From Acetobacteraceae bacterium (GTDB lineage Bacteria; Pseudomonadota; Alphaproteobacteria; Acetobacterales; Acetobacteraceae), in the NCBI GenBank assembly GCA_025354865.1, contig JANXMB010000136.1, positions 1-57,840 on the forward strand: a DNA stretch of 57,840 nucleotides, given 5' to 3'. A model generated the notes under the pieces. It was not told the DNA's origin. It did no database searches and saw only the letters and a list, made by a program, of their open reading frames with translations. This document shows, piece by piece, positions 34,416 to 43,558 of this stretch (position 1 is the first letter of the stretch; each line of letters starts with the position of its first letter). The position numbers were made by a program, and so were the translations under genes.

Positions 34416-37070
34416 ATGACCGGACCTTTGACTGCGGGCGAGCGGCTGGCCCCCCCCATCGCCGAACGGCACCCCCAACCCGGGACGCGGCCGAACCCCG
34501 ACCGGGGCAAGACGCCGGCGCAACCGAAGCGGCGCGGCGGCTTCCTGCGCGTGGTGCGCGGGATCGTCGGGCTGTTCTTCGGCCTGATCGTGCTGGGCGG
34601 CGTCCTCGGCGCCGCCGTCGTCTGGGTCGCGTTCGAACGCTTCAGCGCCAATCTGCCCAGCCTCGAACGGGTGCAGCAGTACCAACCCCCGGTCATGAGC
34701 CGGGTTTATGCCGGCGACGCCCGCCTGTTGTCCGAACTCGCAACCGAACGGCGCATCTTCGTGCCGGTGGCCGCCATCCCGCCCGTGGTGCGCCAGGCCT
34801 TCATCTCGGCCGAGGATCAGAACTTCGTCCACCATCACGGCGTGGACCCCTTGGCGATTGCCCGAGCGGCGTTTTTCGATGTGACGCATATGGGGCAGGG
34901 GCGGCGGCCGATCGGGGCCTCGACCATCACCCAGCAGGTCGCCAAGACCATGTTGCTGGATAACGAGGTGTCGATCGCCCGCAAGGTGCGCGAAGCCATC
35001 CTCGCCGTCCGGATCGAGGAGACCTTGCCGAAGGACCGTATCCTCGAACTCTATCTGAACGAGATCTATCTCGGCCTCGGCGCATACGGGGTGGCAGCGG
35101 CGGGGCAGATCTATTTCGACAAGGCGCTGGACGAATTGACGGTGCCGGAGGCGGCTTTCCTCGCAGCCCTGCCGAAAGCGCCGAACAACTACAACCCGTT
35201 CAAATTCCCCGATGCGGCCAAGGCAAGGCGCGACTGGGTGATCGATCGCATGGCGGAGGATAAGGCCATCGGCCCGGCGGAGGCCGCTGCCGCCAAGGCC
35301 GCGCCGATCGCCCCCAGCGCCTTCCGCCGCCCGCCGCCGATCCCGGCGTCCGATTGGTTCGCCGAGGAAGTGCGCCGCCAACTGGTCGCGCAATACGGCG
35401 CGGACAAAGCCACTCAGGGCGGTTTCGTGGTGCGCACCAGCCTTGACCCCGTGCTGCAACTGGCGGCGGAAACCGCGTTGCGCGACGGGCTGATGGCCTA
35501 CGATCGTAAGCAGGGCGGCTATCGCGGCCCGGTGGCGCGGCTGGAAAGCACCGCCCTCGACCGCGAGTGGCCGGCGTTGCTGGAGCCGCTCAAGCGCCTG
35601 CCCGGCATGCTGCCGACCTGGAAACTCGCCGTCGTCCTCGCCGCCACCGACGCCGACGCTCGGCTTGGTTGGCTCGAACCGGCAGCCGGCGGGGGCACCA
35701 TGGCGTTGCCGCGCACCGGCCCGATGCTGCTGGCGGACATGGCCTGGGCCCGCTTGGTCAAGGACGGCAAACTCGGCCCGGCCCCGCGCAAAGTCTCCGA
35801 CGCGCTGAAGCCCGGCGATGTCGTGATGACCGAGGTCGGGCCGGACTCGCTGCCGGCCCCGGTGCTGAAAGGCCACCCGGCGCAGCCGCCGTCGAACCGG
35901 CTGGTGTTGCGCCAGATCCCGCTGGTGCAGGGCGCGCTGGTTTCCCTCGAACCCGGGACCGGGCGGGTGCTGGCAATGGTCGGCGGCTGGAGTTCCGAAC
36001 AGAGCCAGTTCAACCGCGTGACCCAGGCGCAGCGCCAGCCGGGATCGAGCTTCAAGCCGATCGTGTATCTGACCGCGATGGAGCGCGGCATTTCGCCCAG
36101 TCAGCGCTTTCTCGATGCGCCCTTCGTGGTCGAAACCGGGGCCGGCCGTTGGCGTCCCGGCAACTTCGAGGGCACGTTCGGCGGCCCCACCCCGCTGCGT
36201 CTGGCGCTGGAACAATCGCTCAATCTGGTGACGATCCGGGTTGCCAAGCAGGTCGGCATGGAAGCGGTGGCGGCGACGGCGGCGGCGTTCCATATGAACG
36301 AGACGATGCCGCATGTGCTGCCCGCCGCGTTGGGAGCGGTGGATACCACCGTGATGCACGAAGCCCAGGCCTACGCCTCGATCGCGGCCGGCGGCAAAGA
36401 AGTCATCCCGACCCTGATCGATAGCGTCCAGGATCGCACGGGGAAGATCGTGTCGCAGGCCATGCCGCTGGCGTGCGAGCAATGTGCCGACCCCGGTCGG
36501 GTGCCGACGCTGACCGATACCCGGAAGCAGATCGCCGACCCCGCCAGCGTGTTCCAGTTGGTGACCATGATGCAGGGCGTGGTGCGGCGCGGCACCGGGT
36601 TCGCGGCAGGCAAAGGGCTGAACCGAGCGATCGCCGGCAAGACGGGCACAAGCCAGGATTTCACCGATGCGTGGTTTTCGGGCTTCACCCCCGATCTGGC
36701 GACCACCGTCTGGATCGGCTTCGACAATCCGGCAACCCTGGGTAACAACCAGACCGGCGGCGGGCTGGCAGCCCCGATCTGGCACGATTTCATGGCCGTT
36801 GCGCTGAAGGACCGCCCGAACCTGACATTCCCGGTGCCGCCGGGCGTCACCCTGGTCAGTTGGGACAATGGCGTCACCGACGCGTTCAAACCGGGGCAGA
36901 TCCCCGGCGCGTCGAACGCCACCATGACCGGGTCCGCCGACCCCATCCCGACCGGTGGCGTCACGGGGATCGATGGCGTCACGGGGATCGGTGGCGTCAC
37001 GGGGATCGGCGCCGCAGCCGAGGGGCCGGTGCACGGCGGAGTCGACAGCAGCCTGGGCGGCCTGTATTGA
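34416..37070 (+). CDS. mrcA: Penicillin-binding protein 1A (bifunctional transglycosylase/transpeptidase)
   Basis: 884 residues. A cytoplasmic Pro-rich N-terminus is followed by one membrane helix (about 46-72). The GT51 domain has SAEDQNFVHHHGVD (catalytic Glu133), GASTITQQVAK and the lipid-II contact RKVREA...ELYLNEIYLG. An OB-type region (about 300-480) precedes the transpeptidase domain with SxxK at Ser544-Lys547 (GSSFKPIVY), SxN in EQSLNLVTIR and KTG at Lys742 (AGKTGTSQDF). It polymerises and cross-links peptidoglycan. The C-terminus ends in three GVTGI repeats. Position between amidase and prfB is the normal alphaproteobacterial order. Confidence 0.95.
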   Translation: MTGPLTAGERLAPPIAERHPQPGTRPNPDRGKTPAQPKRRGGFLRVVRGIVGLFFGLIVLGGVLGAAVVWVAFERFSANLPSLERVQQYQPPVMSRVYAGDARLLSELATERRIFVPVAAIPPVVRQAFISAEDQNFVHHHGVDPLAIARAAFFDVTHMGQGRRPIGASTITQQVAKTMLLDNEVSIARKVREAILAVRIEETLPKDRILELYLNEIYLGLGAYGVAAAGQIYFDKALDELTVPEAAFLAALPKAPNNYNPFKFPDAAKARRDWVIDRMAEDKAIGPAEAAAAKAAPIAPSAFRRPPPIPASDWFAEEVRRQLVAQYGADKATQGGFVVRTSLDPVLQLAAETALRDGLMAYDRKQGGYRGPVARLESTALDREWPALLEPLKRLPGMLPTWKLAVVLAATDADARLGWLEPAAGGGTMALPRTGPMLLADMAWARLVKDGKLGPAPRKVSDALKPGDVVMTEVGPDSLPAPVLKGHPAQPPSNRLVLRQIPLVQGALVSLEPGTGRVLAMVGGWSSEQSQFNRVTQAQRQPGSSFKPIVYLTAMERGISPSQRFLDAPFVVETGAGRWRPGNFEGTFGGPTPLRLALEQSLNLVTIRVAKQVGMEAVAATAAAFHMNETMPHVLPAALGAVDTTVMHEAQAYASIAAGGKEVIPTLIDSVQDRTGKIVSQAMPLACEQCADPGRVPTLTDTRKQIADPASVFQLVTMMQGVVRRGTGFAAGKGLNRAIAGKTGTSQDFTDAWFSGFTPDLATTVWIGFDNPATLGNNQTGGGLAAPIWHDFMAVALKDRPNLTFPVPPGVTLVSWDNGVTDAFKPGQIPGASNATMTGSADPIPTGGVTGIDGVTGIGGVTGIGAAAEGPVHGGVDSSLGGLY
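36954..37007 (+). repeat. Three 18-bp tandem repeats at the 3' end of the PBP1A gene
   Basis: Units 36954-36971, 36972-36989 and 36990-37007 of the form G(G/A)TGGCGTCACGGGGATC, encoding Gly-(Gly/Asp/Ile)-Val-Thr-Gly-Ile. They extend the disordered C-terminal tail; the number of units is likely to vary between strains. Confidence 0.85.
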
Positions 37071-37101
37071 CCTGCTCCCCTTTTAACCCGGTGTTTTGAC
37101 G

Positions 37102-38233
37102 ATGGCCGCCGAATCCGAAGCCCTCAACGATCAGATCAAGCAGTCGATTGCGCTGCTGAGGAGGCATCTTTGACTGGGATGTCGCCGAAGCCCGCCTCGC
37201 GGAACTGAACAACAAAGCCGAAGACCCGACGCTGTGGAACGACGCCGCAGCGGCGCAGAAACTGATGCGCGAACGTAACCAGCTAGCGGCCGGCATGGAA
37301 GCGGTCACCCGGCTGGAAAGCGACGTCGCCGACGCGCTGGAACTGATCGAACTGGCCGAGGCCGAGGGCGACAACGCAATGGTGGCGGAAGGTCTGGCTG
37401 CCCTGCGCGCCGCCGCCGAGGATGCCAAGCAGCGCGAAATCGAAAGCCTGCTGTCCGGGGAGGCCGATGCCAACGACTGTTTCCTGGAACTGAACGCCGG
37501 GGCCGGTGGGACGGAAGCGCAAGACTGGGCGCAAATGCTCCTGCGGATGTATTCCAGATGGGCGGAAAAGCATGGCTACAAGGCCGCGCTGATGGAAGAA
37601 TCCGAAGGCGAGCAGGCCGGCATCAAATCTGCCACCCTGCAAATCACCGGGCCCAACGCCTATGGCTGGCTGAAGACCGAGGCCGGGGTCCACCGCCTTG
37701 TTCGCATCAGCCCCTTCGATGCCAACGCGCGGCGGCAGACGTCGTTTGCCAGCGTCTGGGTCTACCCGGTGATCGACGACACCATCGAAATCGACATCAA
37801 TCCGTCCGACCTGAAGGTCGATACCTATCGCGCATCCGGCGCCGGCGGGCAGCACGTCAACAAAACCGACAGCGCCATCCGCATCACCCATATCCCGACC
37901 GGCATCGTCGTCGCCTGCCAGACCGATCGATCCCAGCACCGCAACCGCGCCAATGCGATGGAGATGCTCCGCGCCCGCATGTACGAGGCGGAGTTGCGCA
38001 AACGCGAAGCCGTGTCCGCCGCGCAGGAGGATGCCAAGACCGACATCGGCTGGGGCCACCAGATCCGCAACTACGTGTTGGCGCCGTATCAGTTGGTCAA
38101 GGATCTGCGCACCGGGGTGGAAAAGGGCAACCCCGATGCGGTGCTCGACGGCGATCTCGACGCGTTCATGGCCGCCGCCCTGGCAGCCCGCTCCGGCGCA
38201 ACCCGCAGCGAGGCCAGCGCCCAGGCGCGGTAG
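37102..38233 (+). CDS. prfB: Peptide chain release factor 2 (with programmed +1 frameshift)
   Basis: 376 residues when the frameshift is included. The zero frame starts at ATG 37102 and stops at an in-frame TGA (37171-37173) after codon 23; the rest is in the +1 frame from GAC at 37172. The product has the RF2 stop-recognition tripeptide SPF in [16 protein letters not shown] and the catalytic GGQ in [20 protein letters not shown]2 reads UGA and UAA and triggers peptide release at the ribosome. The gene follows PBP1A by 31 bases and probably shares its transcript. Annotation pipelines that ignore the frameshift call it a truncated or pseudo prfB starting near 37265. Confidence 0.95.
37159..37174 (+). 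promoter_or_regulatory. RF2 programmed +1 frameshift signal
   Basis: AGGAGG (37159-37164), a ribosome-pairing sequence, lies three bases before the slippery CTT (37168-37170), followed by TGA and C (37171-37174), i.e. the classical CUU UGA C. When RF2 is scarce the UGA is decoded slowly, the ribosome slips +1 and reads GAC. This is the known autoregulatory element of prfB. Confidence 0.95.
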
Positions 38234-38405
38234 ACCGATAACAGGCCGCCGAAGACCGGCGCCCCGACGACGCCGCGTATCGCATCGACGCCGTGCCCGC
38301 CCGGCACGGAGTGTGCGCGAACCCGACGCATGCCACGATCGCCGATGCGGTTCGCCCGTAGGTGGGATCTCAAAGAGGGGCTGGGCTATCCGACCCTTCC
38401 AAATG

Positions 38406-38471
38406 GCGGTCCCCTGATTTCCAATTAGCGGTTCCATAACTTCCAATCAGCGGACCATTGATTCCCAATTG
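38406..38471. repeat. Three imperfect 22-bp tandem repeats
   Basis: Units 38406-38427, 38428-38449 and 38450-38471 share a GCGG start, TTCC-type centre and CCAAT end. A decayed fourth unit may lie just before (38384-38405). The array sits between prfB and the DUF4143 ATPase gene, ending 42 bases before its ATG, a location suited to an operator or iteron-like array. Such arrays before this ATPase may be part of a mobile unit. Confidence 0.75.
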
Positions 38472-38512
38472 GTTGGCGCCGATAGTGCCATTCCTTCCGC
38501 TTTGGAGATGGC

Positions 38513-39769
38513 ATGTTCGAGCGATTTGTGGAGCATCGAACCGAGGAAGCCCTGTCCGATACGCCAGTGGTCCTGATCGTAGGCCCGCGCCGTGCCGGCA
38601 AGACGACGCTTGTCCGAAAATTGGGAGGGGCTGCGCGACCATACATCACGCTCGACGATCGAACGGTGCTCGAAGCCGCCCAGTCCGACCCCGTCGGCTT
38701 CATTCGTGGCCTCGACCGAGCGATTGTCGACGAAATCCAGCGCGCGCCCGACCTGTTGCTGGCCATCAAGAAGTCGATCGATGAGGATTATCGCCCGGGC
38801 CGTTTCCTGCTCACCGGATCGGCAAACATCCTGACATTGCCGCGGGTCGCCGACAGCCTCGCCGGTCGGATGGAGACCATCCAGATGCTGCCGCTCGCAA
38901 GGGCCGAGATCGAAGGTCGAACGCCGACGTTCCTGGAACAACTCTTCGCAGGAACCCTTCGGCGCAAGCAGGACGCCATTCTGGGCAACGATCTTGTCCG
39001 CATTGTCCTGCTCGGCGGATTCCCCGAAGCGATCGGTCGCGACAGCGAGCGTCGACGGCAGGATTGGTCGAGGTCCTATCTCAGGTCGATCCTCACGCGC
39101 GATCTGCGGGAAATCGCCGACGTCGAGAAGCTGACGGAGCTGCCAAAATTCGTAAGGCTGCTGGCCGAGTATTCCGGCCAGTTAATCAACTATTCGCAGT
39201 TAGGCGCGGGCATCGCCGTCAGCCATAAGACGGGGCAGCGGTATGTCGGGCTGCTCGAACAGGTATTCCTGATCGCGACACTGCAACCATGGTTCACCAA
39301 TGCGCTGAAGCGCATCGTCAAGACACCGAAGCTGCATTTCCTCGATTCCGGACTGTTAGCGACGGTGCGCGGTCTTTCTTTTGCCAGGCTGGACGCGGAC
39401 CGGGGCGCGTTCGGCGCGCTGCTCGAAAGCTTCGTGTTCGCCGAGGTTCTGAAGCTGATGACGGCCTCCGACATGCGGCTGACCCCTTATCATTTTCGCG
39501 ATCGGGACGGGCGCGAGGTGGATATTGTGCTGGAACGCGACGACGGGACGATCGCAGGCATCGAGGTCAAGGCAAGCGCAACGGTCAAAGCCAGCGACTT
39601 CGCGGGGCTACGTGCGCTGGCCGAGACCTGCGGCGATCGCTTTGCCTTCGGCGTCGTCCTCTACGACAGCGCGGATGTCGTCCCGTTCGGAGAGCGGCTG
39701 GCTGCGGCACCGTTGTCGAGCCTTTGGAACGGTGAGATGCGGACGAACAAGGACGTCCGATCGGCGTAG
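38513..39769 (+). CDS. AAA ATPase with DUF4143 domain
   Basis: 418 residues. An N-terminal AAA_14-type ATPase has Walker A GPRRAGKTT (24-32), Walker B AIVDEIQR (Asp73, Glu74) and the sensor LLTGSAN (about 98-104). The C-terminal DUF4143 domain (about 190-400) contains GREVDIVLERDDGT and GIEVKASATV, a PD-(D/E)xK nuclease-like core with acidic and lysine residues. The family is scattered, common in accessory regions, and its function is not established; a link to mobile or defence-like functions has been suggested by its distribution. It interrupts the housekeeping order after prfB and its slightly lower GC than neighbours fits acquisition. Confidence 0.85.
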   Translation: MFERFVEHRTEEALSDTPVVLIVGPRRAGKTTLVRKLGGAARPYITLDDRTVLEAAQSDPVGFIRGLDRAIVDEIQRAPDLLLAIKKSIDEDYRPGRFLLTGSANILTLPRVADSLAGRMETIQMLPLARAEIEGRTPTFLEQLFAGTLRRKQDAILGNDLVRIVLLGGFPEAIGRDSERRRQDWSRSYLRSILTRDLREIADVEKLTELPKFVRLLAEYSGQLINYSQLGAGIAVSHKTGQRYVGLLEQVFLIATLQPWFTNALKRIVKTPKLHFLDSGLLATVRGLSFARLDADRGAFGALLESFVFAEVLKLMTASDMRLTPYHFRDRDGREVDIVLERDDGTIAGIEVKASATVKASDFAGLRALAETCGDRFAFGVVLYDSADVVPFGERLAAAPLSSLWNGEMRTNKDVRSA

Positions 39770-39953
39770 GTTCCCGAGCGCGATGACTGCGGGTTGGCTG
39801 GCGGCGGTGGGTCAGGAACGCCTCGCCACGAACCGGTGTCGAACCTTGGGTCGCTCCAACCTGCCATCTTACCAGCCTATTTTCCTATTTAACTTGACAT
39901 AATTCCTTTTCCATGCCATAGCGCCCAGCGAATTTCAGCCAGGGCCAAATCCC

Positions 39954-40571
39954 ATGCACCCCGATACCACCGTCGCGTTCGATGCGTTCATGGCAACGCC
40001 GCTCGGTGTTGCCACCATCGAAAGTCTGTTGCAGGCCATGCCGCCGGGCACCGAGCCCGAGGCTGCTTTTGCGGCGATCGAAGCGTTCGGGCCGAGCGAT
40101 GCGGTGGATCGGATGTTGGCCGCGCAGGCCGTCGCGGCGCATTTTGCGGCGATGGCGTCGTTCGGCTGCGCCATGCAGCAGGGCATCGAACCCAGGACCG
40201 CCGATCGCGCCCGTGGCCGCGCAACCGCGTTGGCGCGGACGATGCGCGACGCCATGCGCACCATCGCCCAACGCGGCAAAACGGCCGAGGCTACGGCGGA
40301 ACCGATCGCGGACGCGACCCCGACCCCATTCGAACGCCCGCAGGAGGTTTCGGCCACCGGCAATCCCGCCACCTCGGGCTCGGTGTGCCCGGCGGTGCGC
40401 GCCAATTTGCAGGCCAAGGTGTTGAACGGCGATCCGGTGCGCGATTGGATGTCCCGCCGGTTCGCCCCCGAGGACGACATCGCAGCCGCCTACGCCGATG
40501 CCACGCTCCGTTCGGCGGCGCTCGCAGCCGCAGAAAACGCAGAAAATTCGACGGCCAACCCGCTGGCATAA
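39954..40571 (+). CDS. Hypothetical protein, alanine-rich
   Basis: 205 residues, not recognised. Ala-rich and mostly helical in appearance, no signal peptide or membrane helix. The first half (to about residue 115) is charged and contains ATALARTMRDAMRTIAQRG; a Pro/Thr-rich linker (about 115-135) leads to a short C-terminal part with CPAVRANLQAKVLNGDPVRDWMSRRFAPEDD. The ATG at 39954 has AGGGCCAAA upstream. It precedes the TPR/glycosyltransferase-like gene by 36 bases on the same strand, which suggests an operon. Confidence 0.65.
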   Translation: MHPDTTVAFDAFMATPLGVATIESLLQAMPPGTEPEAAFAAIEAFGPSDAVDRMLAAQAVAAHFAAMASFGCAMQQGIEPRTADRARGRATALARTMRDAMRTIAQRGKTAEATAEPIADATPTPFERPQEVSATGNPATSGSVCPAVRANLQAKVLNGDPVRDWMSRRFAPEDDIAAAYADATLRSAALAAAENAENSTANPLA

Positions 40572-40607
40572 ACCAATTGTTAACCAGTCCCGGCGCATAA
40601 CCGGGAT

Positions 40608-41975
40608 ATGGAAACGCTCTTATCCCCCTCGGCTTGGCGCACCCCGTCCGTCCGCGCGATCCAGGGCCTGCTGGCCGGCGGGCAATTCGCGGCGGTGCTG
40701 GATCGGATCGCCGCCGCCCTGGCCTCCGATCCCGCCGATGCCGAACTGCATTTCGCTCGGGGTACGGCGCTGCTCGGGTTGGCTCGCCCTTTGGCGGCCC
40801 GCGACGCGCTGACCCGATCGGTGGCGCTGCGGCCGGGTTCGGCGGCGGCATGGCTCAATCTGGGCAATGCCTGCATCGACCTCGATGAGTGGGAGGAAGC
40901 CGAACGCCATATCCGTTCGGCACTGCGCCTGGATCCCGGATTGGCGGCGGCGCATGCGAGTTTGGGCCATTTGCTGCACGCCGACGGCAGGCTACCGGCG
41001 GCGATCGCGGCGTTGGATGACGCCATCCGGCTCGAACCCGCGATGGCGCAGGCGCATTGGAACCTCGCGACGGCCCTGCTGCTGACCGGCGCGATGGCGC
41101 GGGGCTGGAAGGAATTCGAGTGGCGGAAGCGCCATCCGGCTTTTCGGGCGGATTTTCCGATCTTGCCCGGCCCGGCCTGGGCCGGTGGTTCGGTGGCCGG
41201 CAAGATCGTGCTGGTGCGGGCGGAACAGGGGCTGGGCGATACGATCCAGTTTGCCCGATTCCTGCCGGCGATCGTCGCGCGCGGCGGTATTCCGGTGCTG
41301 CAATGCGACCCCGCTGCGGTGCGCCTGCTGTCCGCCATGCCCGGTCTCGTCGTGCTGCCTCGCTCTGCTCGGTTCGAGGGTTACGACACCTGGATCGACC
41401 TCATGAGCCTGCCCCATGTGCTGCACGAGACCCCCGATCCCACCCTCTATCTGCGTCCCGATCCCGCGCTTGTGGCGGCGTGGGACGCGGCGCTGCCGGC
41501 GGGATTTCGGGTGGGCATCGCCTGGGCCGGCAATCCCGCGCAGCCCAACGATCGGCGCCGTTCGATGGCGGGGGCAGCGCTGGCGCCATTGCTGGCGACC
41601 CCTGGCGCGACTTTCGTGAACCTGCAAATCGGCCCCCGCGCGACCGAGGCCGGCTTGCCCGACCCGACCCCGCGGCTGCCGGACCTCGCCGAGACCGCCG
41701 CGCTGATCGCGACCTTGGATTTGGTGGTGACGGTCGATACCGCGATCGCGCATCTGGCGGGGGCGCTGGGTCGCCCGGTCTGGGTCATGCTGGCGCATGT
41801 GCCGGATTGGCGCTGGCTGCTCGATCGCAACGACAGCCCCTGGTACGCCTCGGCGCGCTTATTCCGGCAGGACCGAGCCGGGGATTGGGGCGGAACGGTG
41901 CGGCGGGTCGCGGCGGCCTTGGCTCAGAATCTTTCCGCGCCCGACTGCCGCTCGGCGTCGGGAAAATCGCGATAG
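40608..41975 (+). CDS. TPR protein with C-terminal glycosyltransferase-like domain
   Basis: 455 residues. About four TPR-like helix pairs fill residues 13-160 (for example AAAWLNLGNACIDLDEWEEAERHI and AAAHASLGHLLHADGRLPAAI). The C-terminal part (about 185-445) resembles glycosyltransferase family 9/41-type folds, with ILVLVRAEQGLGDTIQFARFL-like KIVLVRAEQGLGDTIQFARF, VGIAWAGNP and the nucleotide-sugar segment TVDTAIAHLAGALGRPVWVML. TPR-GT fusions of this type are seen in many proteobacteria, with unknown acceptor. The 3' end overlaps the convergent DUF6614 remnant by 52 bases. Confidence 0.78.
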   Translation: METLLSPSAWRTPSVRAIQGLLAGGQFAAVLDRIAAALASDPADAELHFARGTALLGLARPLAARDALTRSVALRPGSAAAWLNLGNACIDLDEWEEAERHIRSALRLDPGLAAAHASLGHLLHADGRLPAAIAALDDAIRLEPAMAQAHWNLATALLLTGAMARGWKEFEWRKRHPAFRADFPILPGPAWAGGSVAGKIVLVRAEQGLGDTIQFARFLPAIVARGGIPVLQCDPAAVRLLSAMPGLVVLPRSARFEGYDTWIDLMSLPHVLHETPDPTLYLRPDPALVAAWDAALPAGFRVGIAWAGNPAQPNDRRRSMAGAALAPLLATPGATFVNLQIGPRATEAGLPDPTPRLPDLAETAALIATLDLVVTVDTAIAHLAGALGRPVWVMLAHVPDWRWLLDRNDSPWYASARLFRQDRAGDWGGTVRRVAAALAQNLSAPDCRSASGKSR

Positions 41976-42178
41976 AGGGCGAATGTCGCATTCTGCACCA
42001 GGGCATTGACGCCGAAATGATAGGACTCAACCGGATCGGCCCGGCTGGCCACGACGCCGAAGGCCGCATCGAGCTGCGCGAGATCGCGGAGATGGCCCAG
42101 ATAGGCGCCGACTTTCTCCGCAAACACGAGATCGCCGACGCCCGGTTTGAGATCGCACCAGATATGATAGAGGTTCAT
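41924..42178 (-). CDS. DUF6614-like protein, internally shortened
   Basis: 84 residues from ATG 42178. It starts MNLYHIWCDLKPGVGDLVFA and ends YHFGVNALVQNATFALYRDF, both strongly like DUF6614 (normally about 115-120 residues). Between AYLGHL and RDLAQLD about 30-35 residues of the family, including a conserved RRKLG...EFH block, are missing without a frame change. This points to an in-frame deletion, so the gene is probably non-functional. Its frame is also continuous upstream with an alcohol dehydrogenase start. Overlaps the TPR gene end by 52 bases. Confidence 0.65.
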   Translation of the reverse strand: MNLYHIWCDLKPGVGDLVFAEKVGAYLGHLRDLAQLDAAFGVVASRADPVESYHFGVNALVQNATFALYRDFPDAERQSGAERF

Positions 42179-42304
42179 CAATCGAACATCAGCACGGATC
42201 GCGCCACTTCGCCGGCCTTCCCGCCCCCAGGGCTTGTCGATATCGACCTGCTCGATGGTCAGTGGCTGGTGCACTTCGCGAAACACGGCGGCGGCGATGG
42301 ACAT
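42179..42304 (-). pseudogene. N-terminal remnant of a zinc-type alcohol dehydrogenase
   Basis: From ATG 42304, preceded by a strong AGGAGGAA ribosome site. The first 29 residues (AAAVFREVHQPLTIEQVDID and a few more) match the start of zinc-dependent alcohol dehydrogenases; the next residues are unrelated and run in frame into the DUF6614 sequence. The rest of the dehydrogenase is missing, so a deletion has joined the two. Translation from this start would give a 126-residue fused polypeptide. Confidence 0.7.
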
Positions 42305-42385
42305 GGCGGCTTCCTCCTGTGCGGGGACGCTACCGCGCGGGGTGGAATTCTGTATAGTCCGGCGCATCGAACAGGGAGGCCGACC

Positions 42386-43438
<1,053 letters not shown>

Positions 43439-43462
43439 TCGGGTAGGGCGCAATCGACCAAA

Positions 43463-43495
43463 GGCCCGGTAGCGCGCGCGACGCGTTGCCGGGCC
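43463..43495. terminator. Hairpin between cysK and lpd
   Basis: Nine-base stem, GGCCCGGTA at 43463-43471 pairing with TGCCGGGCC at 43487-43495 (one G-T pair), in the spacer of two convergent genes. An AT-rich tract (ATTATTCG...TTATTATATATTAATTG, from about 43505) follows on the plus strand, which is unusual in this GC-rich region and supports termination of cysK. Confidence 0.65.
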
Positions 43496-43558
43496 GTTCG
43501 GTCGGATTATTCGATATCTATTCGTTATTATATATTAATTGTAACAAACCCAACCTTA

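Noticed and set aside
37265-38233. prfB as a gene starting at 37265
   Set aside because: The family N-terminus and the frameshift signal lie upstream in the other frame from 37102.
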